Origin: Microcaldota archaeon
GTDB lineage: Archaea; Micrarchaeota; Micrarchaeia; Micrarchaeales; Micrarchaeaceae
Assembly (NCBI GenBank): GCA_021797495.1
Contig: JAJZZO010000011.1
Coordinates: 1-64,000 of the forward strand
DNA length: 64,000 nucleotides
Direction: 5' to 3'
Below the pieces are notes generated by a model. That model ran no database searches and had not been told where the DNA came from. It saw nothing but the letters and a program-made list of their open reading frames with translations. The position numbers were made by a program, and so were the translations under genes. Each line of letters begins with the position of its first letter. The stretch's first letter is position 1. Positions 33,125-42,527 of this stretch are shown here, in pieces.

Positions 33125-33246
33125 AATAGCACCTTTGTAAGTAGATATGTGGCTTTAGGAGATATTTATACTTTTTCTGGCACTGCGGCAATACTCTAAT
33201 CTAAGAACAAGACAGTAATAGCACCACAAGAGGCATATGTGCTGTT

Positions 33247-33660
33247 TCACACGACGCTTAGCGTGGTTTTTTTCTTTACGGCATTAAGCACATGGCCGTA
33301 GTCCCTGTAATGGGATATTGTAGTTATGGCTATCGTATATTCGCCTGGATCCGCGTTGAGCGTATTATATATGTCGAGCCTTGATTCCTTTTCTTCGCCA
33401 GGTTTTATCTCACCGAGCCTTAACTCTTTTTGCTTCTGCATCCCCATGCCGTCGAATCCGAGCTGGTTCGGAAGTTCTAGAACAACCGATGTGAGAAGCA
33501 CCTCCTTTGTGGCGTTCTTTATCTTCAAGAAAAGCGAAACCTGGCTTTTTCTATCCGAATACAGTTTGTAAGGTACAAGTTCGGTGCTTATCCTATAAGG
33601 CACGGCTCGCGTAAGCTCCGACGCTGCGTCCTTTTTCCCGAATATATTGAAGAGTGCCAT
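33247..33660 (-). CDS. Hypothetical beta-sandwich protein (137 aa)
   Basis: The protein has alternating beta strands (SQVSLFLKIKNATKEVLLTS, EYTIAITTISHY, KKTTLSVV) with a pattern like CARDB/Ig-like domains: a K-N turn, then LGEIKPGEEKES and a final strand. No signal peptide or membrane helix, so cytoplasmic. AAGGCGATC before ATG 33660 supports that start. The promoter region is shared with the divergent gene at 33734. Confidence 0.55.
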   Translation of the reverse strand: MALFNIFGKKDAASELTRAVPYRISTELVPYKLYSDRKSQVSLFLKIKNATKEVLLTSVVLELPNQLGFDGMGMQKQKELRLGEIKPGEEKESRLDIYNTLNADPGEYTIAITTISHYRDYGHVLNAVKKKTTLSVV

Positions 33661-33702
33661 CTGATCGCCTTCCAAATGTTAAAAATATTTCTACGATTAT
33701 GC

Positions 33703-33710
33703 TTATATAT
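33703..33710. promoter_or_regulatory. Shared TATA region of divergent genes
   Basis: TTATATAT lies about 25 bases before GTG 33734 on the plus strand, and reads as ATATATAA for the minus-strand gene at 33660. One AT element may serve both. Confidence 0.4.
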
Positions 33711-33733
33711 GTTCTTGTCCAATAGTAAATAAA

Positions 33734-34210
33734 GTGCAGTATATGCCGATAAAGTACAACATAACAAAATATGATGTCCTTGTTGGTGAAATACATAGGC
33801 TAGTACAGAAGTGCAATTCACACCATACGTACAGGTTAGATGGCAGACCCGACGGTGAAGCTTTAGACCTCACCGAAAAAGAATTGCAGCTTAAAGCGGT
33901 TGCGGTCATAATAGCATCTTTTTCTTCGGGACATTCATGGCAAACGCACAAATGCCTGCAAAGCGAAGGACAGTTTGACAAGACGGAAGTCAAGCAGGAG
34001 TACCTGGAAGCCGAGAATAGCAGATGGAAAAGCGTAACGCTCAACGATGTGGAGGAATTGGCCAGTACTGCCATATCCGATTCCGCTTTTTACAAATGGC
34101 TCTTCTACAACGTCGGAAAGGACAAGCAACAGGAGTACAAGAACGCGTGGAACATGCTGAAAACCGAATTCGACAGCACGTGCGACGAACTTGAGCAGAG
34201 CAAAAATTAA
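33734..34210 (+). CDS. Hypothetical protein (158 aa)
   Basis: No family recognised. A helical, charged soluble protein with a central LTEKELQLKAVAVIIASF and a C-terminal helix (QQEYKNAWNMLKTEF). Several His and Cys residues (CNSHHTY, GHSWQTHKC) could bind metal but are not arranged in a known motif. The GTG start suits the TATA box; ATG 33743 is the alternative. After it, 34211-34410 holds TATA-like sequences for nrdJ and no certain gene. Confidence 0.55.
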   Translation: MQYMPIKYNITKYDVLVGEIHRLVQKCNSHHTYRLDGRPDGEALDLTEKELQLKAVAVIIASFSSGHSWQTHKCLQSEGQFDKTEVKQEYLEAENSRWKSVTLNDVEELASTAISDSAFYKWLFYNVGKDKQQEYKNAWNMLKTEFDSTCDELEQSKN

Positions 34211-34410
34211 TCGGAACAGCAATATATTCCGCTTTTAGAGGAAATTCCGGAATAGCGGAAGTGCCAATAAAGTATTGGATTGACGACAAGAAAAAATAGC
34301 TTTAAAAGAATAGTGGAAGTGTGCGTGCCATTTAGGTATAGGGGCTGCGTATATTGCTTTTTAAACATTCATTCCAAATTATCAATTGCAACAAATTTGC
34401 GGGTGCTGAA

Positions 34411-36684
34411 ATGGTGACCAATGTAATAAAAAGGAATGGTGGAAAGGTGGCTTTCGATGAAAGCAAGGTGGTGGGGGCAATATCAAGGGCTTTTTCTGAT
34501 GTCTATATAAGGCGCGGCGCCGAGGAGAATATGAAAGAGGCTGCGCAGATAGCTAAAGAGGTCATAGAACTTGTCAACAATCTGGGCAAGGATTCCGTGC
34601 ACGTAGAAGAGATACAGGACATGGTAGAGCAGGTCCTCATGGAAAAGGAGCCTTCGGTGGCTAAGAGCTACATATTATACAGGCACAAGAGGGCAGAGGT
34701 AAGGGCTTACAAGGCATCTTTAGGGATATCAGAGGACGACTTGAAGCTTCCGATAAACACCCTGATAGTTTTAGCCGCGAGATACTTATTAAAGGACGAG
34801 ACTGGCAAGATCATGGAAAGCCCCATGCAGATGTTCAGGCGCGTTTCAAGGGCGATATCAAGCTCGGAAGCTAATTACGACAAGAACGACAAGGAAGTTG
34901 AAGATATAGAAAACCAGTTCTACAACGCCATGGTGAACTTCAGGTTCATGCCGAATTCTCCAACGCTTATGAACGCCGGGACAAAGCTTGGCCAGCTCAG
35001 CGCTTGCTTTGTGCTGCCGGTAGGCGATTCGATACCTGAGATATTCGATTCCGTCAAGAACGCTGCACTGATACACCAGAGCGGTGGGGGTACGGGGTTC
35101 GCGTTCTCAAGGCTGAGGCCCACCAACGACATAGTCAGAAGTACAGGAGGAGTGGCTTCAGGGCCGATATCCTTCATGAAGGTATTCGATTCCGCTACGG
35201 AACAGATAAAGCAGGGTGGCAAGAGGAGGGGAGCCAACATGGGTATTTTGAGGATAGACCATCCGGACATACTAGACTTCATAGTTTCCAAAGAGAGTGA
35301 GGGAACCCTGAAGAACTTCAACATATCCGTAGGTATAACCGAAAAGTTCATGGATGCGCTCAAGCACAACGCCGAATACAGCCTGATGAACCCGAGGAGC
35401 GGAAAGCCAGTTGGGAAACTCAACGCAAGGGCAGTATGGAACCTGATAGTGACAATGGCATGGAAGACCGGAGATCCTGGCTTGGTGTTCCTTGACCGCA
35501 TGAACTCGACATACTCCAATCCTGTTCCGGAAAGGGGTCCGATAGAATCCACCAACCCGTGCGGCGAACAACCGCTTTACCCGTACGATTCATGCAACCT
35601 CGGGTCGATAAACCTTGCGAAAATGCTAAAACCAGTTGACGGACATTTCGAGGTCGACTGGGAACTGCTCAGGGACACAGTAAGGCTTGGAACAAGATTC
35701 CTTGACGATGTTATAGATGCTAACAACTATCCGCTAAAACAGATAGACGAGGTATCAAAGGCGATAAGGAGGATAGGTCTTGGAGTAATGGGCTGGGCCG
35801 ACATGCTCATAAAACTCGGCATAAAGTACAACAGCAACGAGGCTTTGCTGCTCGCCGAACGCGTGATGTCTTTCATAACGGAGAACGCGAGGCAGATGAG
35901 CCACGAGCTTGCGGAAGAGAGAGGCCCGTTCCCTGATTTCGAAAGGAGCATATGGTACAAGCTCGGGTTCAAACCGCTAAGGAACTCCACAGTCACGACG
36001 ATAGCGCCAACCGGAACTATAAGCATAATATCCGGAGGAGCGTCGCAGGGCATAGAGCCCATATTCTCGGTGGTTTACATGAGGAACGTACACGAAAGCC
36101 TCGGGTCGAACCTCATAGAGGTAAACAACGAGTTCGAATGGTACGCGCTGCAGAAGAACTTCTATTCCGATGAACTGATGAAGAAGCTTGCCGGAAGGGT
36201 TTCCATACAGGACGTTGAGGAAATCCCGAAAGACGTAAGGGAGCTTTTCGTGACAGCTTACGACATTGCACCTGAGTGGCACGTAAAAATGCAGGCTGCG
36301 TTCCAGAAGTACACGGACAATGCAGTTTCCAAGACGATAAACTTCCCAAGCTGGGCTACGCCGCAAGACATAGAGAGGGCTTACACTATCGCTTATGATC
36401 TTGGCTGCAAGGGAATAACGGTCTACAGGGACAGCAGCAAGAGCGTGCAGGTATTGCAGGCGGTGAACGCGGACCAGAACCAGAAGACCATAGCGCAGAT
36501 GAAGGAGAAGCACATGGGCGCCAAGGAGGAATCCAAGGTGACGATGGAGTATATACGAAGCAGCGCCAACAGCTACATTATATCCGCAAAGGAGGAAGTC
36601 AAATGCCCAGAATGCGGAAACGCCATGGTGGCGAGCGAGGGCTGCTTCACGTGCCCGAAATGCGGCTATAGCAAGTGTGATTGA
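34411..36684 (+). CDS. nrdJ: Adenosylcobalamin-dependent ribonucleotide reductase, class II (757 aa)
   Basis: An N-terminal ATP-cone (VIKRNGGKVAFDESKVVGAI, residues 4-23) precedes the catalytic barrel. MNAGTKLGQLSACFVLP holds the first redox Cys, and NPCGEQPLYPYDSCNLGS holds the radical-transfer Cys and Glu; TGTISIISGGASQGIEP is the phosphate-binding loop. A zinc-ribbon-type tail with CPECGN and CPKCGY supplies the reducing thiols. It makes deoxyribonucleotides for DNA using B12 and needs no oxygen. GGGTGCTGAA just before ATG 34411 favours this start over 34354. A T-rich terminator follows. Confidence 0.93.
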   Translation: MVTNVIKRNGGKVAFDESKVVGAISRAFSDVYIRRGAEENMKEAAQIAKEVIELVNNLGKDSVHVEEIQDMVEQVLMEKEPSVAKSYILYRHKRAEVRAYKASLGISEDDLKLPINTLIVLAARYLLKDETGKIMESPMQMFRRVSRAISSSEANYDKNDKEVEDIENQFYNAMVNFRFMPNSPTLMNAGTKLGQLSACFVLPVGDSIPEIFDSVKNAALIHQSGGGTGFAFSRLRPTNDIVRSTGGVASGPISFMKVFDSATEQIKQGGKRRGANMGILRIDHPDILDFIVSKESEGTLKNFNISVGITEKFMDALKHNAEYSLMNPRSGKPVGKLNARAVWNLIVTMAWKTGDPGLVFLDRMNSTYSNPVPERGPIESTNPCGEQPLYPYDSCNLGSINLAKMLKPVDGHFEVDWELLRDTVRLGTRFLDDVIDANNYPLKQIDEVSKAIRRIGLGVMGWADMLIKLGIKYNSNEALLLAERVMSFITENARQMSHELAEERGPFPDFERSIWYKLGFKPLRNSTVTTIAPTGTISIISGGASQGIEPIFSVVYMRNVHESLGSNLIEVNNEFEWYALQKNFYSDELMKKLAGRVSIQDVEEIPKDVRELFVTAYDIAPEWHVKMQAAFQKYTDNAVSKTINFPSWATPQDIERAYTIAYDLGCKGITVYRDSSKSVQVLQAVNADQNQKTIAQMKEKHMGAKEESKVTMEYIRSSANSYIISAKEEVKCPECGNAMVASEGCFTCPKCGYSKCD

Positions 36685-36697
36685 GCATATAGCCCCC

Positions 36698-36743
36698 TCT
36701 TTTTTTCTTTTGTTCTTTTTGGTTATCTTTTTATTCTTGTTTT
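36698..36743 (+). terminator. T-rich terminator after nrdJ
   Basis: Five T-runs (such as CTCTTTTTTTCTTTTG and TTCTTTTTGG) begin 14 bases after the nrdJ stop. Confidence 0.6.
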
Positions 36744-36767
36744 ACAAAGCTTAGTTAGAGATTAGCA

Positions 36768-38696
36768 TTGCCTTTCACAGCTTTAAGTGAGTTTTTGCAT
36801 ATTACGAAAAAAAATAACATTGCATTGTACCATAACTTCCTGCTATTTGCGGTAATAACAGCAGCATCAATGCTTACGCTTGATATCCATTCTGTATATG
36901 TTTACGCACCTGGCCTGTTGAGCATGATAGCAGACATTGCAGGAATCATTTACATAGTATATGCAACGACATTCGCTTTTTTAAACTCGGATAAACGTTT
37001 CAAAAAACCGAGCGGGATTGTTGCTATAATAAGCATAGTGCTGTTGGTTGCTGCACTTTTCAGCATAGGGGGCTTCAACAACGGCGTAATTCTTCTCGCA
37101 AACATATACCCGTTGCTGGTCGCATATTCGATAGCCCTACCAGTGATTATCCTCATACTTCTTGCCTTTTACCTGATCCGTAACCACAGTTTCAAGCATT
37201 CCGATATAGTAGCCCTTGCACTTTTCATTTTTGCAGTAGCCTTATTTTTCATATATCAGGTTTATATATTCGGATACAAGGGCATAGGCATCGACGACGA
37301 GACTGTAATAGCATACCGTGCTTTGAGTGCGATGCTTGCAGGGCATAATCCTTACCTGTTTAATTCGGCAGGCATAATGGCAAACAATATAACAAAATAC
37401 GGGTTTACAATGCTTACGAATAACACAGTAGTGGGTAGGCTTGATTACCCTGCCCTTTATATGCTCGTTGGGCTCCCATTCTATGCACCTTTTAACGGAA
37501 GCGTTGTGAACATAATAGACAACGGCAACGCTTTGGGATATCTAATGATGTTCCTGCTGTCGCTTTTCGTTTTCGGCTTCATAGTGGGAAAGAAAAGCAT
37601 TGGAGATTTAAAAATATTGGCACCCGCTATTTTTGTATTCATTTTTTACTCGCTTCAGATAGTTTCACCGCAATATTCGATCGCAATCATATTGCTGCTC
37701 CTGCTTCTGCGCTATATCGATAACAAGTATATCTTCATCATTTTGGGCATTGCGGCTTCATTGCAGGAGTTGCTATGGGTTCCTGTACTGCTGACATTAG
37801 CGTATATATCAAGCACTAGGGGCGTAAAGCATGGCGCAAGGTATGTATTGCTTACCCTCTTGGTATTCCTGCTTATAAACGGATATTTCATCGCCATGGG
37901 ACCAGGTGTCTTTGTATCGCAAGTGCTGAAGCCGTTGAACGGAAATCTTTTGCCTTTCTATTTGGCCCCTATATCATCGTTAGTGCAGGGAATAACCCCG
38001 ATCCCTCTGGGTGGCTACGGGATTTTATTTTACATATTATTTGCACTTTCTGTAATAATTACTTTATACAGTGCCAACAAATTGACAATATTCACCGGTA
38101 TGATTCTCAGTTATTTTGCCTTGAGCCACTCGTTGATAATATACTACTTGATGCCAATAGCTATCATGGCATCAGCATTTGTGATGGACCAGAAGCTTTC
38201 GGGAAAAAGCAGGTTTAGGAGCTGGTTGCTAGACCATAAAATAAGCAGAAGAAGCACAGCAATTACAGTTTCGATCTCAGCAGTTTTATTATTTGTTATA
38301 ATGATTGCATATTTCCATAGTATATACGCAACAGGATTTGGCGTCAGTGTTTACGGGCAAATGGTGGTCAGAAATAATAATGGTACATTTGACAAAGTTA
38401 GTGTTTACAGCAGCACAAATACCAGCCAAAATGCTTATATGCTGGGCTTTTATTATCCCAATAATTCCCAGACTGACGAAGAGGGGCTGGCTCTGTTGCA
38501 AAACAGCAAAATAACAAATTCAAGCTGCACTGAAAACTGCTCAGTATCTGGATATATGAACTTTAACATTGCAACGCTTCACAAAGGATTGAATCATGTT
38601 TATTTCTACGTGCCTAAAAATGCGACGTCCTTCGATTGCAGCTTTTACAGGGGGAAATATTTTTACTTGTGCCCCCCCATATATATTGTAAAATAG
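36768..38696 (+). CDS. GT-C-like polytopic membrane glycosyltransferase, first of a tandem pair (642 aa)
   Basis: About 13 membrane helices and a C-terminal outside domain of about 120 residues with Asn-x-Ser/Thr sites and a Cys pair (SSCTENC). The first large outside loop has GIDDETVIAYRALSAMLAGH followed by NPY, then RLDYPALYML; acidic residues in this loop, followed by a G-H-N-P-Y turn, recall GT-C/DUF2029 (GT87) lipid-linked sugar transferases. Substrate unknown. It starts at TTG. The next gene is a paralogue with the same plan. Confidence 0.6.
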   Translation: MPFTALSEFLHITKKNNIALYHNFLLFAVITAASMLTLDIHSVYVYAPGLLSMIADIAGIIYIVYATTFAFLNSDKRFKKPSGIVAIISIVLLVAALFSIGGFNNGVILLANIYPLLVAYSIALPVIILILLAFYLIRNHSFKHSDIVALALFIFAVALFFIYQVYIFGYKGIGIDDETVIAYRALSAMLAGHNPYLFNSAGIMANNITKYGFTMLTNNTVVGRLDYPALYMLVGLPFYAPFNGSVVNIIDNGNALGYLMMFLLSLFVFGFIVGKKSIGDLKILAPAIFVFIFYSLQIVSPQYSIAIILLLLLLRYIDNKYIFIILGIAASLQELLWVPVLLTLAYISSTRGVKHGARYVLLTLLVFLLINGYFIAMGPGVFVSQVLKPLNGNLLPFYLAPISSLVQGITPIPLGGYGILFYILFALSVIITLYSANKLTIFTGMILSYFALSHSLIIYYLMPIAIMASAFVMDQKLSGKSRFRSWLLDHKISRRSTAITVSISAVLLFVIMIAYFHSIYATGFGVSVYGQMVVRNNNGTFDKVSVYSSTNTSQNAYMLGFYYPNNSQTDEEGLALLQNSKITNSSCTENCSVSGYMNFNIATLHKGLNHVYFYVPKNATSFDCSFYRGKYFYLCPPIYIVK

Positions 38697-38714
38697 CATC
38701 AGAGATGTTTGTAT

Positions 38715-40619
38715 ATGGGAAAAAGTAGTGAAATGTCAGGCACTCTGATTTTTACTGCAGCTACTGTAATATTCCTGCTATTCATGCTTCTATACTCCTC
38801 CAACATCTATTTCTCCGATACACTATCTATATTAGCTGACTCCCTTTCAATCATGTATCTGGTTTTTGCGATATTATTCTCGTTATTTAGGGATAGAAAA
38901 AGCACCCTACGATATTATATTGCAATATTTATTGCACAGGTCGTGGTCGTAATAATTTCCTTTTATTATATGATGTCGATACCATTGTTTGTAACTTCTG
39001 TTTTAGACGAGACTTTTGGCTTAGGGATAATGCTTGCCGTATCGTTTCCTACACTGGTCATTTCGGTATTTGGATTTTACCTTATAAGGTCAAATGTCAT
39101 TAAGAATTATTCAAAGCAGATAGGAACCGTATTATTGATAATAGCCATTATCTTTTTCTTTTATTACCAAATTTATGGATTTGGGTATAAGGGCGTTGGA
39201 GCAAATGACGAAACAGTAATAGCTTATTATGCATATAACGCAATAGAATCCGGGCATAACCCATATACTATAAATGTAAAAAATGTATTAGAGAACAATG
39301 CAACCACATACGGGTTTACACTTAGAACTGACAATCACATAGTGGGTTATTTAGACTATCCAGTGCTTTTTGTCGCAATAATGGCCCCCTTTTACTATAT
39401 TTACCATGGAACCGCAGGTTACATAATAAGTTCGGGAAACTCTTTAGCATATTTGATATTTTTAGTAACGTCCCTGCTTGTATTTGCAGCTTTGGTAAAC
39501 AGAGATAGGCTTAAGAATTTTGGTTTGATACTGCCGCCAATGCTGATTTTTATTTTATATTTCGCGCAGATGCTTTCTGTCCAATACCTGTTTATGGTGA
39601 TAGTTTTAATGCTGATTTTTTACAGCATCGACAAGTGGTACGCATTTCTCTTTATCGGAATTGCAGTTTCCATACAGGAACTTTTATGGATACCCGCATT
39701 GCTTGCACTGGTTTACATAGCATCCACAAGAGGCATCGTTAAAGGGGTTAAGAATATAGTAGGCACTGCGCTTATATTTATCTTAATAAACGCATATTTT
39801 ATTTTACAGTCGCCGATGCTTTTCGTGAGAGACGTCTTTGCCCCGGTAAACGGCATGCTTTTGCCTTTACTCCTTTCACCTGGACCTTCGCTGCTTGCAA
39901 TGTTTTATCCGATATCCATGCACGGTTTTGAATACATTTTTTATATCTCGATAGTTATATCAATCATCGGTGTATATTTTGCCAGAAACAAGCTTCTCAT
40001 CGCTTCCATGAGCCTGTTTTCTTATCTTATGCTGTACCATGCAATGGTGGCTTATTTCGCAATGCCTGCAGTATTGATGTTCGTGATAATAGTTATGGAA
40101 AAACCCGTTTATGGAAACATAGGTACAATAAAGACCATTAAAAGGCACCGTAAAAACAACGTCAAGGATTTACGCAATAGAAATGCGTTAATCGCTATTT
40201 CCGGGGCAATAATCGTATTGTTTCTGCTTATAATATATTTCCATGCTTCATACATCAATAATTTTGGAATACATGTTTCTTATAATGGAACTGCAAGGAA
40301 TGAAACATACGCAGTGTTAAGGATATCTGACGAGAGTATTTATACGAGAAATGTGAGTATACTCGAGATTTATTCCACTAACGCCATAGAAGAGAACACC
40401 GGCGGACTCAGCGTTTCCAATACGAGGTATATAACAAATGCCAGCTATTGCAATCAGCTTTGTATGAATGAGAATTATATCAATTATAACATATTGCATC
40501 TCAAATCTAAAAGCACCAATAAGGTACTGCTTTTTATACCGAACGGAACGGAGACCTTGCGCTGTATCATTTACACAAGCAGGTACTATTATGAATGCCC
40601 TGCCTTAACGCTTCAATAG
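38715..40619 (+). CDS. GT-C-like polytopic membrane glycosyltransferase, second of a tandem pair (634 aa)
   Basis: The layout is the same as the upstream gene: GANDETVIAYYAYNAIESGH, then NPY and GYLDYPVLFV in the first outside loop, about 13 helices and an Asn-glycosylation-rich tail with CNQLC. Segment-by-segment similarity with the first copy (YGFGYKGVGAND versus FGYKGIGIDD; RGIVKGVKN versus RGVKHGARY) shows an old tandem duplication. One acid (DDE to NDE) differs in the loop. ATG 38715 chosen over TTG 38709. Probably cotranscribed with the first copy, 18 bases away. Confidence 0.6.
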   Translation: MGKSSEMSGTLIFTAATVIFLLFMLLYSSNIYFSDTLSILADSLSIMYLVFAILFSLFRDRKSTLRYYIAIFIAQVVVVIISFYYMMSIPLFVTSVLDETFGLGIMLAVSFPTLVISVFGFYLIRSNVIKNYSKQIGTVLLIIAIIFFFYYQIYGFGYKGVGANDETVIAYYAYNAIESGHNPYTINVKNVLENNATTYGFTLRTDNHIVGYLDYPVLFVAIMAPFYYIYHGTAGYIISSGNSLAYLIFLVTSLLVFAALVNRDRLKNFGLILPPMLIFILYFAQMLSVQYLFMVIVLMLIFYSIDKWYAFLFIGIAVSIQELLWIPALLALVYIASTRGIVKGVKNIVGTALIFILINAYFILQSPMLFVRDVFAPVNGMLLPLLLSPGPSLLAMFYPISMHGFEYIFYISIVISIIGVYFARNKLLIASMSLFSYLMLYHAMVAYFAMPAVLMFVIIVMEKPVYGNIGTIKTIKRHRKNNVKDLRNRNALIAISGAIIVLFLLIIYFHASYINNFGIHVSYNGTARNETYAVLRISDESIYTRNVSILEIYSTNAIEENTGGLSVSNTRYITNASYCNQLCMNENYINYNILHLKSKSTNKVLLFIPNGTETLRCIIYTSRYYYECPALTLQ

Positions 40620-40657
40620 CTATAAATAGTTTCAAAGGCATTCTCTGATGTGTTGAA

Positions 40658-41563
40658 ATGAGAAAGGCAATAGACATCATTGACAATGCCAGGATAATAG
40701 GCTTTGACGCAAGCGATGGGCTCATGCTTTACGGGATGATTAGGGAACCGAGAAAACGAAAAAAAAGCGCAATATTGCATATACACGGGCTCCAGGGCAA
40801 CTTTTACGGGAGCAATAGCATATCAGAGATAGCAAAAGAGGCAAACAAGAAAGGCATAGCTTTCATGTCTATCCAGACAAGGGGAAGTTATATTGTTGAA
40901 GATTTTTCTTACAAGAACAGCAAGCAAGAACTGCTTGCGGGCGCAGCTCTTGAAAAATTTGAGGACTCTGTATACGATATTGAGGGAGGCATAAATGCCC
41001 TTATCTATATGGGCTATAGGCAGATATTTGTAGAGGGCCATAGTACCGGATGTCAGAAGGTACTCTACTACCTGAAATCCAAGAGCTATCAAAAACGCAA
41101 AAAGAATATCGCAGGAATAGCGCTCTTAGGGCCCGTAGATGATTACAACTACGACAGGCTTAATCTAGGCACAACAAAATTTGAGAAAATGAAGAGATTG
41201 GCAAGAAAGATAAGCGGAAAAACTTTGTTCATGCCGATAGGACCAAATGCCACAGGTAACAATGTAATCGGGATCGATAGATTCCTTAGCACAGCATCGG
41301 AGGGTAAGCCTGAAGCAGAAGCCCTTAATTATAGAGGAGACCTGAAGTATATAAAATCAATCGGCATACCTATGCTGGCAGTTTTCGGATCTAATGACGA
41401 ATACATGATAGATACGAAACCCAAACGGGCATTAGAACTCATCAAGGAAAAATATTCCGGAAAACTTCTCGAGACTCATATGGTAAAAGGCACGGGGCAT
41501 ACGTTCAGAGGCAAGAGAGAGGAGCTTGCAAAGGTTCTGGTGCGCTTTTATTCGAAGTTATGA
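40658..41563 (+). CDS. Alpha/beta hydrolase (301 aa)
   Basis: The nucleophile elbow is VEGHSTGCQ (Ser near 131), the Asp sits in FGSNDEYM (about 248) and the His in GTGHTFRGK (about 282). An oxyanion-type HIHGLQGNFYG near 44 precedes them. The long inserted loop (about 160-215) resembles the DUF1749 group of hydrolases. Substrate unknown; esterase or acyltransferase is likely. It starts 38 bases after the second GT-C-like gene, so it may act on the same surface glycolipids, which is an inference from location only. Confidence 0.75.
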   Translation: MRKAIDIIDNARIIGFDASDGLMLYGMIREPRKRKKSAILHIHGLQGNFYGSNSISEIAKEANKKGIAFMSIQTRGSYIVEDFSYKNSKQELLAGAALEKFEDSVYDIEGGINALIYMGYRQIFVEGHSTGCQKVLYYLKSKSYQKRKKNIAGIALLGPVDDYNYDRLNLGTTKFEKMKRLARKISGKTLFMPIGPNATGNNVIGIDRFLSTASEGKPEAEALNYRGDLKYIKSIGIPMLAVFGSNDEYMIDTKPKRALELIKEKYSGKLLETHMVKGTGHTFRGKREELAKVLVRFYSKL

Positions 41564-41578
41564 ACGACGGCATTGCGA

Positions 41579-42523
41579 TTACTTCGTAAGCACTTCGCAG
41601 CCGTCTTTCGTGACAAGCACCGAAGCTTCAAACTGTGCCACCTGGGAGCCTGAAAGTTCTACCAATACGGGATGCGCTTCTATTATGCCAAGGCGTTCTA
41701 GCTCTAAAAGCCCCGAGTAGAGTTCGAATCTGTTCGAAACAGCACTGCCGAGCCACCTGGCTGCGAACGGTTCATAAGCAAAATCCTTTTTTATCATTGA
41801 CAGCAAGGTCCTGGAATTTGGCATCCTGGGCTGCGCAAAGTCGCCGACAAAACTGAATATCTCTTTTATATCGCCGTTTGCGACCAATCCCCTGCCGCTT
41901 GCAAGGGTGGCGAAAGGTTCTATGGCTATTATGGTATTCTCCTCTAGCACTGCCGTATCTCCATTGTCGTAATTCGGTATAAACGGCTCATCATGCAATT
42001 CGTGTATGCCGACCCCATGCCCGCCAAGGTTTTTTATAGGCTTGAAACCCTTTTTCCCTATGGTTTCAGCAATGAGCCTGCCTATTTCACGGACTTGTAC
42101 CCCTGCTTTAACCTTAGATATTGCGTTTTCCAGCGCCTCTTTGGAAGCTTCTGCCGGTGCGCTATAGTCTCCTGACAAATCAACAGTCAAGGCGCAATCA
42201 CCCAAAACGCCATTCATCGCCGCTCCAAAATCGATCTTAACGAGTCCTTTTTCAGGGAATGTAGAATCGTCCCCAAACGTTGGGGTGTAGTGCGCCGCAT
42301 TGCCTGCGATGGATATGTTTATCGGGAATGCCGGCGCGAATCCTTCGTCTCTAAGCAATTTTTCCGCCTCTTCTGCAACCTTAAGCAGGCTTTCGCCCTT
42401 GCGGACGTTTTTCTCGGCATTCTTGAGCGCAGCATATGATGCAGCGCCGACTTTAAGAGCGGTTTTCCTGAATTCCGCCTCCGACATTTCCTCTTCACCA
42501 TTTTCGATTGCTTCTTTTGCCAT
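41579..42523 (-). CDS. map: Methionine aminopeptidase, type 2 (314 aa)
   Basis: All five metal ligands are visible: KIDFGAAM (Asp, about 90), GDCALTVD (Asp, about 101), GGHGVGIHELHDEP (His, about 166), AIEPFAT (Glu, about 199) and AQFEASVLV (Glu, about 300). The helical insert before the last ligand (about 225-285) is the type 2 mark typical of archaea. Removes the first Met from new proteins. It follows the polymerase gene by four bases, so the two share a transcript. Confidence 0.92.
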   Translation of the reverse strand: MAKEAIENGEEEMSEAEFRKTALKVGAASYAALKNAEKNVRKGESLLKVAEEAEKLLRDEGFAPAFPINISIAGNAAHYTPTFGDDSTFPEKGLVKIDFGAAMNGVLGDCALTVDLSGDYSAPAEASKEALENAISKVKAGVQVREIGRLIAETIGKKGFKPIKNLGGHGVGIHELHDEPFIPNYDNGDTAVLEENTIIAIEPFATLASGRGLVANGDIKEIFSFVGDFAQPRMPNSRTLLSMIKKDFAYEPFAARWLGSAVSNRFELYSGLLELERLGIIEAHPVLVELSGSQVAQFEASVLVTKDGCEVLTK

Positions 42524-42527
42524 AAAA

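Noticed and set aside
34211-34300. Short frame ending AEVPIKYWIDDKKK
   Set aside because: It is open for only about 33 codons without a start codon, although its end looks protein-like.
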